A stretch of 64,000 nucleotides of DNA from Annulohypoxylon bovei var. microspora (Eukaryota; Ascomycota; Sordariomycetes; Xylariales; Hypoxylaceae). A program made the translations under genes and the position numbers. The stretch covers positions 186,001-250,000 of the forward strand of contig MU405219.1 in NCBI GenBank assembly GCA_022836615.1, given 5' to 3'. Below the pieces are notes generated by a model. That model was given only the letters and a program-made list of their open reading frames with translations, made no database searches and was not told where the DNA came from. Below, in pieces: positions 1 through 13,154 of this stretch. Position 1 is the first letter of the stretch; every line of letters starts with the position of its first letter.

Positions 1-2081
1 ACCCCAAATTTACTTCGGAACCCTTACATATGAAGCCTTTACTGACTGGATAATATAGTGAGAAGGTACTCCCTATAATTTATTGCGCACTTAGTTTGTT
101 TCGGTTGCAAAACGATGCTAAACATCTTCTAGGACGTTTGAGCTCTTCGAATACATTGGGCTTCGTAAAGGGAAGGGTGGTTTGATCCCCTACTATCTAG
201 GAGACGATAATAATGTTTGTCCCTCATACTTCAATGACGTTCACCAAGTCGGCCGGATTTGGAAAACACCGGAGGTGAATGATCCATACAACATCAACAG
301 CGGACTACCTGAAGACGGAAAGATACCGATCGAGTAAATGATCTCCTTTCACGTGTTTTGGGCCTCTACTAATATATGAACCATAGACTTCTCCAGGAAG
401 ACCCTGCTACGCTTGTCGGCAAAGCGCTAGAAGAGTTCATAACGACGACCAAAGCAAAGCTTGATGATCGCCGAGATTCCCTCCCGAAGAATTCCGAAGA
501 AGAGAATGAGTTCTGGGAATTCCTTATGCGGGCAGACAATATGAGCGTCCGCCAATTCCTTGCTTCGTGAGTTGAATATAACTAGAATCTCATGCATTAA
601 TTACTCATCGGATTGCAGAACTGACAATGGGCCTTTACCCGAAGGACCGGGCTACAACTTCAATACGATCGAATGGCTCGAGACAGCAACATAGTGAGTT
701 GAAAAACATCTATCGAGATCTGAGATGCTGCTAACTAGTAAAGTGGGACTGGCTGGTATGACCAGTCTCTAAGCGAGTGTGTGCTCGAGGAATTAGACTT
801 TGCCCTCAAAGAAGGTGAAGCGTTCTGGTGTATCGACGGCGGGGCTCAAAAGCTCGCTCAATTGATGAAGGATAAGATAAAGAACCCTGTGCAGTTTCAC
901 AGCCAGGTCACCGCCATAAACGCCAACATTTCCGAGCGCAAGGGTGCGGAAGAACACGTACCAATGACTCTTACGATCAAGAAGACTGACCCCGACACTA
1001 TGGAGCCGGAAACAATAACCGAAAACTATTTTGCCGTATTCAACTCTACCACACTCGGTGCGCTCCAGCGGATGAATCTCCAGGATGCTGGACTTCTCTG
1101 GGGTACCAAGCAAGCGATCAGAGCACTTGGTTACGGGGCTTCGTGTAAAGTTGCTATCAAGTTCAGCAGAGCTTGGTGGCAGGTTGCCCCATTCAACATT
1201 AACCTAGGAGGGGTTTCACGAACTGATTTACCACTGCGAGTTTGCGTCTACCCATCCTATAACATCGAACAGGCCGAGGGTGACGAATGGGATCCAGAGA
1301 AGCCTTCTGTCCTGTTATGTTCCTACACCTGGGGCCAAGATGCGCAGAAACTAGGCTCTCTTATCTCGCGCAATACACCGGAAGATGAAGAGCAGCTGAA
1401 ATCTGTCATGTTGCACAATCTTGCGCTACTTCATGCGAACGATGCCAAACCGTATGGCATACTCCGATCTGAGCTCGAAAATGATTATATGACACATCAT
1501 GCATGGGACTGGTATCACGACGAAAACAGTAAGCAACTTCTCAATTCATTTTCTACATTCTTTCTTCCTTCGTGAGACTAGAAGCTACTTCTCCTAGCCC
1601 ATCTTTCATCCCAAGCAGCAAATAGATATTGACTCTACTTGCAGTGTCTGGGGCATTCGCCTACTTTGGTCCTGGACAATTCTCCAACATGTGGGAAGAG
1701 ATCATCAAGCCGGATGCGTTTGGTCAACTCTACCTAGTTGGCGAGGCGGCGTCCTCTCACCATGGTTGGGTGGTTGGGGCCCTAGAAAGTGTTGTTCGCG
1801 CGGCCTTCGTGATGTTCGAGGGGCTCCACTCTGGGGACCCGTACTACGAGCCATACCAAAAAGCCATGGATCTGTTGAGCCACGTCCCGGGCCCCGATGA
1901 GCCATCATTGCCGTTCTATCCCTTGCCGCGAGAGATGCCGAAACGACAACAGCGTACAAAACGTGATGCTAAGCAGACAGACAACCCAAGAGAGAACCTT
2001 CCGCTGACGTACGCCGCTGGGATCGCGTTGCTGTCTTTGGTAGAAAGTTTTGTCGAGTTGGTTGTACCGACGCAAACTTGA
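1..2081 (+). CDS. L-amino-acid oxidase / flavin amine oxidase, 5' end outside window
   Basis: C-terminal part of a fungal FAD-dependent L-amino-acid oxidase, which deaminates amino acids to 2-oxoacids with release of H2O2 and ammonia. Exons that join in frame are 133-333, 387-566, 619-693, 744-1528 and 1645-2081. The sequence shows the family's closing FAD-binding segment, with GAFAYFGPGQF followed by LYLVGEAASSHHGWVVGAL and the helix after it, and a basic, variable tail. The N-terminal dinucleotide-binding motif must lie upstream of the window. The exon before 133 could not be joined cleanly: the GT at 58 gives a stop codon at the junction, so either the true donor differs or the upstream part is damaged. 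The family is clear; the exact substrate is not. Confidence 0.85.
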
Positions 2082-3405
2082 TGCCATCACTTTCATTCTA
2101 GCCCGCTCTCCAAGGATGAATATGTGCCAGGTAGATCGGTCTCATTTGGCTATTAAGAACAATAAAGATTACATACTCTTCTATCTTAATAGCTAGATTC
2201 CTGAGCGATACTAAGTCCAAGTGATAAAGAGTGGGTCTATTAAAAGGGGTCAACCGCACTCGAAAGGAAAATCTCCTGTCTTTCATTCTATATAGAGACA
2301 AATGCCTCCATGGCGTTATCCGAAATAAATATCTTAAATAACCAAGTCTTGAAACTACTGCAATTGATATTCTAATACCTAGTTTCCAATCCTGATGAGT
2401 TACTCGTCGGTGATAGAACCCTGAACTTTCACCAGGAGAAAAGATCTGTTTTCCGTCTAAATAATTCGACGTGCCTAAAATAAAAATAGGTTCTTTACGA
2501 ATATAAAGAGAAGTCTTGAGTTCTGAATGATGAGATTCATTAGAGACTACAGTTCGCCCAATGAGGCTCGGAGGTTGAGGTCAAATAATGTATTACGTAA
2601 TAGGGGGTTTAAGGTTAGAGACGGGCCTAAGTTTATACCCATGACCCATCTAATAACTTATCATGATAGAGAGAAGCTTCAGAATTCGAGGACTCAAAAT
2701 GAATTGATGCTCAGAAGAATGGAAATGATAGAGATGACCCGCAGGTTTCCCTTGGATCACGCGTTGCCCCTTAAAATTAGAATCAGAACTCATCTCGCAT
2801 GACATAGTTGCGCGCATTTTAGGATAAAAAGCGTTTCATTGTCCATACACTATACAAGCCATACATGCTACTTCTAAGGGGGGTTAGGATGATATGTCAT
2901 GTCCCACTACCTCTCCCCAATTCTTTACTTGGCTGGACCCGGTTACCTAATAGAAACAAGTTACAGTTGCGAAATGCACAAGATTGCATTTTTGCTAGCC
3001 GCTATGTTGTAATAGGGCAATCTCGAATAGACATATTTCGTTTTTCCCTTATCCTATCACAAATGAACCCTTAAAAACTTAGAGGCCAAAGGGTCGACCG
3101 CGTAATAATCGCCTGATGCTTTGTACCGTAGACACAGGAAAAATAAAATAAAACAGAGGCAAGATTCCATAGACTCTTGACTTTCTTGACGTAACCGCTT
3201 GCCGCTACCCCAACGCCAGTTCCGAAACCGATGCCATGTTACAAGAAGACTAGTACCTAAAGATACGATGTCGAATAGCTTATTATAGAATAGGTACAAA
3301 AGGAATTGGGATTCGTTGAGGTGTAGAGGGTGAGTCGTATTATCTTGTCAATCCTGATAGTAATGTTGAGGTGTGCTGCACCTAGCTTGCGTGGTATGTA
3401 CGCGG
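2082..3405. other. Intergenic, no supported gene
   Basis: AT-rich spacer between the amine oxidase and the FHA-protein gene, which converge here. It carries only short open frames (the longest is 91 codons at 2527-2802) without recognisable motifs or splice-linked partners. It should hold the 3' UTRs of both genes. Confidence 0.6.
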
Positions 3406-5751
3406 CTATCGCTCGAGTCTTGGTTGTGGTTGCCAGCCATTGATATAGGCCATTAAGCCCATGCCGATAAGGACCACCCCCATCATGGACGCATAAGGTA
3501 TGCTGTCTGTCAGTGCCTGGTTGTGTGATAGAAGGCCGGGTGCGGTTGATTGTGGTGTTATGGTATTGGCCCTTGAGAGCGTTGGCTGGTCGCCAAATTC
3601 GCTCGGGGTAGATTGGTCGAGTGTTGAGCCTGTTGATGACTTTCTAACTGTGGGGGGTGCATTTTTCGAGATTTTACTCGACTTGTCGGAATTCTCGATA
3701 GCGCGAGAATCGGCTAGAGCCTTCTCCCGTGCGGCGGCTTCTCTGGCCTCAGCATCTCTTCTGATTTGCAATGCCATTTCAGCAAGACTCTTGCGGTCGG
3801 CATCTCTCTCTGCTTCAGCTGTTTCCGCCCGCTGCTTAAATGTTTCTAGCTGCAGCCGCATATCTTTCATTTCCAACACCATAGACTCGATCTGGGCATG
3901 TAGATGTGTCGCAGAAGCTTCAATGGCTTCAGCCTGAGGTGCTGCCTTCAGAGTCTCATCTGTCGCGCCGTTGGTAGTTGGTGCTTCATCCACAGGCGGC
4001 TCAAAAGCTGCTTCAAGAGCGGTCTCCTGGGTTTCTGACTTCACGGGAGCACCATTCGTCTTAGCTGCGGCAGATTCCTCTAGTCTCCTAGCTAACTCCT
4101 CGGCAAGCTCCCGAGCCTGGCGTTCTTTCTGCAGAGTTTCCTCGAGGTCTCTCATACGAGAACTCTGAGATTCTATCTCGCGCTTCGCACTGTTCAGAGC
4201 TTCCGTTAATTGCAGGATCTGGCTTGTGTTGCCGTCTTGGCGGATCGGTGACATATTCTGGTTATTAGATAATTTCGGGCGTTCGGTGATGCCTCGTTTC
4301 AGGGATGGAACATCTGGTTTTTCAGGTAATGGCTGCTGTGGTGGAGGTGCGGGAGGGTCAGAGAACCTGGTTTTGTTGTCGGATCTGAACGATATCCCGT
4401 TTCCATTGATCCCGTTCCCATTAACCATTTGCGATTTTGGCTGCTCAACTGCTTCGGGCTTTTCACTATCTTTTATGTCCTCCTTGGTGAGGAGCCCCTG
4501 GAGAAATTGGTTTGTTCGACCTAGGTCTTGAGATTGAAGACGTTGCGTTCTCATTTCATGCTAGTAGAATGGTTAGATAAGGCTCCTGCGGACAGAGAAA
4601 CCGTGACTCACCTGAAGTCGCTTCACGATCTGCTCGGTGCTAATTGGGGAAAAGAAAAGACCTCGCTGATGGCTCATGACATTTGTCTGCGATCCCATCA
4701 TGCTTCCGTTTTGAATGATTCGTCCATTGCTTGCCATGGAAGCTTGACTTCCATTTCGTGGTCGAACGGGGACAGCACCTTGCTGTCCCATCATCATCAT
4801 CGAGCCATTAGCAGGATCAAGATCGCCAAAGTTCATATCAAGCAAACTACTCGAAGGATTCAAAAAACCTGCGTGCTCAACCTTTGCGGCTACTTTGTGG
4901 TGGACGACTGTCTTTTGGTCCTCACTCACAATGTCGATACCTAATTCCAAGTGATCTCCAGTCTGTAATTCGTGCGGCTCGGATTCTCGATTCTCCTGTG
5001 ATAGTCGCGCGCCGCTGACGAAAGTACCATTCGAGGACTTGACATCGCGAATCCAGATCTTCCCCTGGCGATCGGCCCAGATTTCCGCATGTTGGCGCGA
5101 AAGAACCTTGGAGTCAAAGAAGCCATTTACCGGCGTAGGGACTGTTTTGGCATTCGTCTGACGACCAATCCTAAGGGTTTCAGGGGAGAATGGCACAGAG
5201 ATTGTCTTGCGCTCGAAAGTTCCGTTTAGCGACAAGAGATATAGGACGGGCTGGTTTCCAGCGGGTAAAGAATCGGTCATAGGCCGAGGCATGGCCTGTT
5301 GCGCTCCAATAAGGCCTTGAGAAGGCAATACCGGTGAAGGTGAATGCATGGGTGCTGAACCGTTAATGCCAGCAACCAACTGCGGACGCCCTGCAGACAT
5401 CCTCACAAAATCTGACTGGGCGTCTGGTTTCGGGGACGGCCACGGGGCCTTTGGTTGGGGGCGTTTTCGAGTTCCGGCACCATTACTCCACGCGCCCATA
5501 TCACCTGAAGTTGGTAACGAGTTTCCATTAGTTTGGGAACCGGTGGTGGCGATAGTTGACGTCGAAGAGACGGATGATGTGGAGGAAATAGAGGATGACG
5601 AATTATTCCGCTGCAAATTCTTTCGGGGCATAAACATTCGATTCAGCTCGTCGGGATTCATGGAATTAATCTGACCGGCGTGTCCGCCGTTAATACCCCA
5701 TGCCGGCCGATTATGCTGAGTAAAAGTTGGCGGACTCGCGACAGCCGTCAT
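3406..5751 (-). CDS. ham-4: FHA-domain tail-anchored STRIPAK protein (SLMAP/PRO45/HAM-4 type)
   Basis: Homologue of the STRIPAK component called PRO45 in Sordaria, HAM-4 in Neurospora, Far10/Vps64 in yeast and SLMAP in animals. It sits on ER and nuclear-envelope membranes and is needed for hyphal fusion and fruiting-body development. Two exons, 5751-4612 and 4560-3406, are separated by a 51-bp intron (GTGAGT..CTAG) and encode 764 residues. The N-terminus is Ser/Thr/Pro/Asn-rich. The FHA domain lies near residues 167-277, with the expected phosphothreonine-binding signatures GR (196-197), SRQH (about 218-221) and SSNGTF (about 239-244). A charged coiled coil of about 250 residues follows, and the protein ends in one hydrophobic helix (MMGVVLIGMGLMAYI) plus a few polar residues, the form of a tail anchor. 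I chose the Met at 5751 because it opens the conserved-looking N-terminus; an in-frame Met at 5865 would add 38 residues. Confidence 0.88.
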
Positions 5752-7071
5752 GAGGAAGACTATCGTGGTGGGTTGAGAGATGGAATAGAAGTATGTGGAT
5801 GGGGAAGCGGAGGGAGAAGGAGTCGAGTAGGGGGGTCGAGCAAGCCCCTTCTGTTGATCATGCACGCGACTCGAATCACCTCACGTACAAAATATGCCCA
5901 CGGTCGGAAAGAAGCGATCGAAAAGATTTAGACGTACTGGCGGTAGGAAGGTTTGTTGATACTGTTGTCTGCGGTCAAGATAAATTTTGTTAGTTTTAAG
6001 GGGACGTTGAAGCTGAGGGAGACGAGACGGGTAAAGCTGATTGCTGATTGATGATGTTTTTTTACGGGTACACCGGGGCGAGAAAGCGAGTCAAGATTTG
6101 ATTTGTGCGCAGCAAAAGAAAAATATTTTAAGATAACATACCATGCGATTCAATAAAACGTAAAGAGAAGCATCCGACAGCGACAACGTCAACAACAACG
6201 TGTGGTTGAAGGTTGAAAATAAAGGTGAATCCTTTTTACTTTGGGCGATATGAGAAAAGGTAAAGATTTGGAGGATAGAGGTTAGACGGGTCGTTGTGTT
6301 GGCTAACGTTACAGGTATGTACGGCTACGAAGTTACTTCGCTAAGCGCTTTACGTCCTTAGCTCAAATTTTTAATGTGGCAACAACTTTGAACACCTAGA
6401 ACGCTCAGAACGCCGAAGAGAGCCGCGAGCCGCAATGTCTATTTTGCACCTTCCTTAGCCCTGTAGTAATACATAAATTTATTGTACCTTACCTAAGGTT
6501 TACATTATCCTGTAGATCCATCTTTATTTTTCTACCCAAATATTGATCTCGTAATTGGATGTTTTCGTTGACCGCTGTCATACTTAGATATACATCAATG
6601 TACTTACTGCAGATAAGTGTAGGTACTAAGTGTAGCGTACCTAATTAGGTAGGTACTTTTGCTGCAAAGGAATGCACATGCGACGCGATGTACTTTCAAC
6701 GGGGGTGAAGTTACTACGTACTACCCCATATCACGTGATATATCCTCAAACCGGCAGAACTCACGAACGTTCAGACGCTCGGACCTCTTTCTTCCAGGTA
6801 GGTGATCTTCTGGCGATGTTACCTTTCAGCTACGTATTCTTTTTCTTATCGATAAAACAATTGCCCCACTCGCAAACATCCATAGATCCCGGCTTTACAA
6901 CGGCTGATTTATGAAATCATTTCTTGAAAGCCTCGGAACGAAGACGAGACGAGAGTCGCAAAAACCAGAGGCAGAGTGGTCCCACTATCCAGTCGGATTT
7001 TCACTTCTCAACCTATTGCCACGATCTACCTCTCTACCTCTAAGATAAATAGAGATTCGAACCAGCGCAAG
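5752..7071. promoter_or_regulatory. Shared upstream region of the divergent ham-4 and MGR2 genes
   Basis: These 1.3 kb separate two divergently transcribed housekeeping genes and must hold both promoters and 5' UTRs. The only clear pattern is a perfect 14-bp palindrome, TACCTAATTAGGTA, at 6638-6651, followed by another AGGTA; it resembles the TACCTAGGTA motif found elsewhere in the window. An 80-codon open frame at 6672-6914 has no support as a gene. Confidence 0.5.
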
Positions 7072-7647
7072 ATGCCGCCTATGCCAACGAACCGCGGTCC
7101 TCAGGGCCCCTCCACAGTCGACAAGTGTTCGTTTTCCCTATGCCTTTAGATGTGGAAGACTACATCTTGCTGACATTATTATAATAATAGTGAAGATGGG
7201 AGCTATGATGGGTGGAAGTATGTGATCATGGATAATCCAGGAAGGCAGTAACTCTTACTGATCCTTTATATAGCCGTTGGCGTTATCATTGGCTTCATTT
7301 TCGGTCCGCTTTATCCTCGCCTAACATTCGTCAAGGCATCGCGACTGACAACTGGTGGATAGGGACTGTCAACATCTTCAGATACGGCGCGGGCACGAAT
7401 GGTATATTCCGAACGCTGGGTCAATATATGCTTGGGTCTGGCGCTACGTTCGGGTACGTGATGTCCTAAGACTATATCACCATTAGCCTACTTTTCAACT
7501 AATCTCCCGAATAGCTTTTTCATGTCCATCGGAAGCGTTATAAGAACGGACGCATCTCCTATAGCAGTGGAAGCGTTTGCGCGAGCCCAACGACGACCTT
7601 TCATCATGCCCCCAAGACCGGGCGCATATCGACCACGGAATCAATAA
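7072..7647 (+). CDS. MGR2: Mgr2/Romo1-family inner-membrane protein of the TIM23 complex
   Basis: Small mitochondrial inner-membrane protein that acts as lateral gatekeeper of the TIM23 preprotein translocase (yeast Mgr2, animal ROMO1). Five exons, 7072-7126, 7191-7217, 7274-7303, 7363-7453 and 7515-7647, give a 111-residue protein with every junction in phase. The N-terminus starts MPPMPTNRGPQGPST, then comes the first membrane helix with GAMMGGTVGVIIGFIFG. After that comes the family signature RYGAGTNGIFRTLGQYML, and the second helix contains GSGATFGFFMSIGSVIR. The tail is basic and proline-rich. The first donor is GTTCGT, a weak site chosen because it alone keeps the conserved DKLKMGAMM join in frame. 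No single open frame covers the gene, so simple ORF calling misses it. Confidence 0.9.
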
Positions 7648-9416
7648 ATCCATATTCCTCTCCAAAGGCGGTGACTAAAAAAATAAAAATAAAATCAAAC
7701 GAGAGTAAAAACGATAGAGACCATCTCCTCTCTAACCTTTTACTGTGCCTATTTGTTCTCTGGGCAGAATACGTTCGTAGCCGAGATGCAACTATTAACT
7801 TGTCGGTTGGGGTATCTCCGCTTTTAGCAACGGCAGACCTGATGAGTGTGCTATGGGTCTTGTCTTGTATCGGGCATCCAAAGCTACCGACACGTGTTGT
7901 ACTGACTAGGAAGTTGTACTATATCGACCATTTGTACATGAGCTAATCACTGCGGCGCCGACGCCCACAGCTGCCGTCTACACCGCATCTTCAAAAAAGG
8001 AGGAGGGGAAATGAAGGAGAGTTATCAACGTTATTTCTAACAATGTGAAATATCGGCCAAATCTGAGTGTACACGAACTATCAAGTAGGCACTATATTAA
8101 GGCCTCAGAATCTTGGACGGAGTTCAGGAGGTCAGAAATTTCGATCGACTTGTAAGGGAGCCGAGTCGTATTAAAAAGGCAATCGTTGTTCCTGAACTCG
8201 TACTGAGTAAGTGGTCCATTGTTGACGCTCTCCCTTTAAGCTCACCTATTTCTCCGAACTTGTTTTGGCTCGGTGCGACATTCGTGAAGTATGGCCTACC
8301 CCATCGAATCTCCGAGGCCGCCACTCAAGCCACCCGCTCAGGTCTAATTAGGGACGCGTGAGACCGCTGAAGCTAAGGGGCTCCTCGAAGGGCTCGGTGA
8401 CTAAGAATATCTAGTTGAACAGTCCTTGGGCTCTCGTATTCGACATATAAGCAAATCGCTACTTTTTTACCCCCCTGCCAGTCTTCTGTTATAACCTTAT
8501 ATTTACTTCATGCTTTTATTAGCCTTAGGTATGTAGTCAACATCGAGTCTGTATGGGTCTACAAATATTTCGGCCTCACCTGACAAGTAGGTTCCCCGAA
8601 GATATATTGCTTGGCCTAATGTCGGGTCTGTTTACCTGTCTGCATTTTCATATTATAGTGGGCTAGAATCATGTCCACATAAATGAACACGAGCCTTGGG
8701 GGAAACGACATGCAGTGTACCTGCGCGTGTGTCTCAAACATAGTCTGTCTGCTAGGTATTACGGACCGAGGCCCAAGACATTCCTGAGCGACTATCGATA
8801 AAAATCCCGATAGTCACGAAAAATCATCCTTCAGGTCGCTGACATGACAGCATAGCAATTAACACTCCTCGTCCAGCTCTCAAGCAGACGCCAATAACCT
8901 TTCAGAATCGGCCAATGGCTACCAAGCACCTGGCCAATCCGCAATGTACGGCGTCGGTCCACCTCGCATTATCAGTCACTTGACATTAGCTGATTCTATC
9001 CCTCCAGTAGAATTCAACTGTCAATGACCACCATGTAGGCACCCTCTATGCTGAACGCCTTAAGTTGTCATGGCCAGGATCGAATTCATATACACCGCAT
9101 GGATAGTTGCTAGGATGATGATGTCGATTACGCGAATAGAAGGCCAAGAGGCGTTATAGACATTAGTCAGGGATACATCCCACGGTATTTCACCCATGTC
9201 TTAAAGCTTTTGTATGAGAGCCCTCGGAACGACATACCATTGCAAAACAAACAGACTCTTGGCTCACTTAAGATCATATAATGGCATAGATCTCCTCCCC
9301 TATTGCAGAAACTTGCTCATATAGTCTGTTGCTATTCCATGTAACTTTTCCATTCAGCCTTGTACTCCCCCTAGTACCCTTGGCTTCTTTGAAGCCGTCC
9401 GATCGTTAATTTTGTA
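7648..9416. other. Intergenic, no supported gene
   Basis: Between MGR2 and the laccase. It contains open frames of 91 codons (7671-7946) and 82 codons (8113-8361) with no family resemblance. A perfect 8-bp inverted repeat, GACTATCG at 8790-8797 and CGATAGTC at 8808-8815 with a 10-nt loop, could fold as a hairpin about 600 bp before the laccase start. The laccase promoter lies in the last few hundred bases. Confidence 0.5.
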
Positions 9417-11474
9417 ATGGGTTTCCTCAAGTCGTGCTGTAGCCTTGCCGGGGAGCTTTCATCAAGCGCACAGAACGGGTAAGACATCACACCCATATAA
9501 ACTGCCCTGAGGCTCAAGTCGCCTGACAGTACCTGACCAGTTGCATCTAGAAAGTCATTCTGGGGCACGTTCTTAGCTCCAACGCTTCCGCTATGGATAC
9601 TCAACAATGGCGGCCGAGGTGATGGACACAAGGATTGCCCTTGGGGCAACAAAATGGCCAAAACAAACAATCCATATACCGACGCGCCGCAGACAGGAGT
9701 AACTCGAAGATATGATTTCAACATTAGTCGAAGTGTTATTGCGCCAGACGGTTATGAGAAGCGAGTACTTCTCGTTAACGACCAGTTCCCGGGGCCGTTG
9801 ATCGAAGCCAACTGGGGTGACTGGATCGAAGTGAAGGTTACCAATTCGATTAGTGACGATCCACCCGAGGGTACCGCGATCCATTGGCACGGCTTTCTCC
9901 AGACTGGGACACCATGGATGGACGGCGTGCCCGGAGTTTCACAGTGTCCCATTCCCCCGGGGAGTAGCTTTACATACAGGTTTAGAGCGGAGCTCTACGG
10001 ATCCTCGTGGTATCATTCCCACTACTCGGCCCAGTATGCTGGCGGTCTCCAAGGCCCCATTGTCGTACACGGCCCGCGGAATGTAGACTACGACGTCGAT
10101 CTTGGCCCGATAATGGTTGGAGGTATGCATTAACCATATAAATATCATAGACTAATAGCTGACAGTAACATAGACTGGTGGCATGATGACTACTACGCCG
10201 TCGTGAAGCAGGTCATGACTCCTGGAGGTGTCGGCCAGACCTTCTCCGACAACAACCTGATCAATGGGAAGATGAACTTCGACTGCTCGACTGTAGATGC
10301 TGGCGACGAAACCTCTTGCACAGATGATGCTGGACTGTCTAAGTTTAACTTTCAGGCGGGCAAGACTCACCGTCTCCGCTTCGTCAACTCAGGCGCGGAG
10401 GGCACGCAACGTATTTCCATTGACGAACACAACATGACGGTTATAACAAACGATTTCGTCACCATCGAACCTTACGATACCCAAGTCCTCACCCTCGGTG
10501 TAGGACAACGGGTCGATGTTCTCGTTCATGCCAATGCCGAATCGGGATCTGCTTTCTGGTTGCGTGCTAACATGACGTCTTGCTCTAATACCAATCAGCC
10601 ATTGGCCCTCGCTGCGATTTATTACGATGGCGCCGACAATAATTCCATGCCGACGAGCACGCCATGGAACGTGCCGGATCCGGGCAACTGCGCGAACGAC
10701 GACCTATCTATTACCAAACCTTACTATTCCATGGCCCTGCCTGAGCCCTCGTTCACTCAGCACATGGACATCGACACCTTTACCAATGCGAGCGGCAATT
10801 TTCTCTGGAAGTTCGGTGTGAGTGCAATCCCACCAAATCCATGGAGATAGTACATTATTCTCACATTATCATTTAGGGTGTCGCTGCGCACGTCGATTAC
10901 AACGATCCCCCTCTTCTGCGAGCTGGCCACGCGCACGCGCAGTTTGACCCGGTCTATAATGTAGTCAACTACGGTACTAACTCGTCCGTCCGGATCATAA
11001 TAAACAACCCCGGACCGTCGTAAGTTCTCCCTTGCCACCACACCACATCCAAATAAACCTACCGTTATACCTACCTTTTCTTCCCATCTTTTCTTCTGAC
11101 CAAGTAAATGTAGGCCCCACCCGATGCACATCCACGGTATGAACATGTTCGTGCTCGCCGCCGGGTCAGGCAGCTACTCGCCCTCGACGACCGTGCTCAA
11201 CACGCACAACCCCATGCGCCGCGACGTACAGATGGTCACCGCCAACGGGTTCATTGTCGTGCAGCTCGACGCGTCGCGCAACCCGGGCGCGTGGCCCTTC
11301 CACTGCCACGTGACGTGGCACGCGTCCGCCGGCTTCTTCTCGCAGATGCTGTTCCGGCCCGACCTGCTGCAGAAGCCGCAGTTCAACATCCCGCACGACG
11401 TCCACCAGAACTGCAAGGACTGGTCCAGGTTCACGAAAAAGGTTGTGCCGGATCAGATCGACAGCGGCTTGTAA
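9417..11474 (+). CDS. Ascomycete laccase (multicopper oxidase)
   Basis: Copper oxidase that oxidises phenols and reduces O2 to water, probably secreted. Five exons, 9417-9478, 9551-10122, 10174-10817, 10877-11019 and 11114-11474, give 593 residues. All four copper-binding segments are present: HWHG, WYHSHYSAQ, HPMHIHG and HCHVTWH. The residue at the type-1 copper axial position, five after the last His, is Phe, the form associated with high redox potential. The protein ends exactly in DSGL, the C-terminal plug of ascomycete laccases. The first exon is inferred from a Met at 9417 that splices in phase onto a CPWGNK segment typical of the mature start; the predicted N-terminus is only weakly hydrophobic, so secretion needs checking. 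The last exon is clearly richer in GC than its surroundings. A shorter model would start at the internal Met at 9654 but would lose the CPWG segment. Confidence 0.9.
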
Positions 11475-13154
11475 GGGTCGCGAACGTACCTACTAGGTAC
11501 TTACGGAAGATGAGTGTAGACTGAAGACTGCTGGAAATGCTAAAATAACGTTCTTTAATTCTCTGTTGAGAGATACATAACAGGCTAATGAGTAGGTTTA
11601 TTACGTTTAATGACAGAGACCTGGAGGATAGAATTCTCTATTGCTTCGTTTACATATATTGCATACAAAGTGGCGTTGGGTCAAGAAGGGGGTGGCGCAA
11701 TAATTGAAACAGTGGCTTGCAGGTGGCTGGCGTCAACATAATGAATGGCCTTCGATGTATTTACTTCCACATAATGAGACGGTTGGGTAGAGTCAGCAAA
11801 AAGAGAAAAAGAAATAGTGATACACGCATCTAAACTTATGCGAATATTGTAGCTTCGATGTCCTTACTAACACTGCTGATTTCCCTCATAGCAATCGTAG
11901 TATACCTATTAATACCTACGAAGGTTAAGGCTAAAAGTTTAGTACATCTAATCAGGGGTTAAAACCGTTTAAACTGAGACCTTTGTGCATAGGGCTATAA
12001 AAAGAAAGCTTTATCTTACCTAGTAGGTAGGTAGCAGGTGGCTGTGTGCTGTAGGGTTGTTACGTAAGCATTGGGACTAGATATGTAGATCAGTTTCTCT
12101 CGTTCTCCGATTAAAGTTTTACAACCTAAGGAATACAACATCATTAAATTTTAGCAAATATCATGATTAGACCTGAGGCGTAGCTTGAGGCTCATTCACT
12201 ATCGATTCATTGTTAATCTAATTAGGTAACTGCACGAGACCAGATTTGGATTCAATTCGCGACCCTCCACAACAGCAAGAGGACTGCGAAGGTGGCTGAA
12301 GCGAGCACTCCAAATCCTAATGCGAGGTCGATTACAGGCCTGAAACTGGGTGCCGTAGTAGTCGCAGCCCGTGACAATCATCGAGAACCATGTACCGGCC
12401 TTCCGCGCCCGACGGCTATCCAGCTCACAAAGGCCTTCCACCGAATGTCGCGAAAGAGCTGGTTGACCTCGTCCTAATCCGGCGGGCTTGGATTCCCTAG
12501 CAGCTAGCTTCCGTTGTAAGACCGCCGTGCTCGAAATCTTGTCGGAACAGAGCTATATAGTCGTCGCCTCATTCTCATACGTCCCTTAACCCGCGAATTT
12601 CTTGAGACAAAGATTAAAATCCATTGCTTGAAGCTTATGTGCAGCCGATGGCCTTCTCACATGGTTCTTTTGGTCGTCTCTAAAGCGCTATCAACTACTC
12701 CTGCGTTTAATTTTAGTAATACCCCCAAATTCTTACCTACGTACTTACTCAATAATAGGTACCTATACGTTCTTCCAAATTCGCCAATCGGTATCCCATT
12801 TGTGAGCCTGAGCATGAGCCTGAGCCTGATGTAAATTGAGGTCCTATAAACCTGTCCTATTAGATGTCCTAGATTCGTCCCGTACCTAGGTATTGGTAGC
12901 ATTTCCAATGTTCGAAACGATAATATAAGTCCCCAAGGCTGATTTCATTTTATACACTGCTATGTCGACAGTGGTGATGATATATGAGTCGAGGACTCCC
13001 AGTCCGTTCCTCTTGTAGCTAATATTTGAAAGCAGAATTATAGGATCTGGCACTGGTATTGGCCCATACACCATAAACAAAAGTATCAAGCTTGAATTTG
13101 GAACGCAAGGGAATTCATTTGCCCTAAAACCATCCACCGGCATGCCTGGTCAGT
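11475..13154. other. Intergenic, short repeats only
   Basis: Between the laccase and the DUF3433 gene. It holds one TACCTAGGTA palindrome at 12883-12892, an imperfect cluster of the same type near 12016-12035, and a short imperfect GAGCCT hexamer repeat at about 12801-12830. Open frames of 60-85 codons on both strands overlap each other and have no support. Confidence 0.5.

Noticed and set aside
2527..2802. 91-codon frame in the first intergenic region
   Set aside because: Short, Arg/Met-rich, no motif, no splice partners.
8113..8361. 82-codon frame downstream of MGR2
   Set aside because: Open on both strands with no recognisable protein; likely chance.
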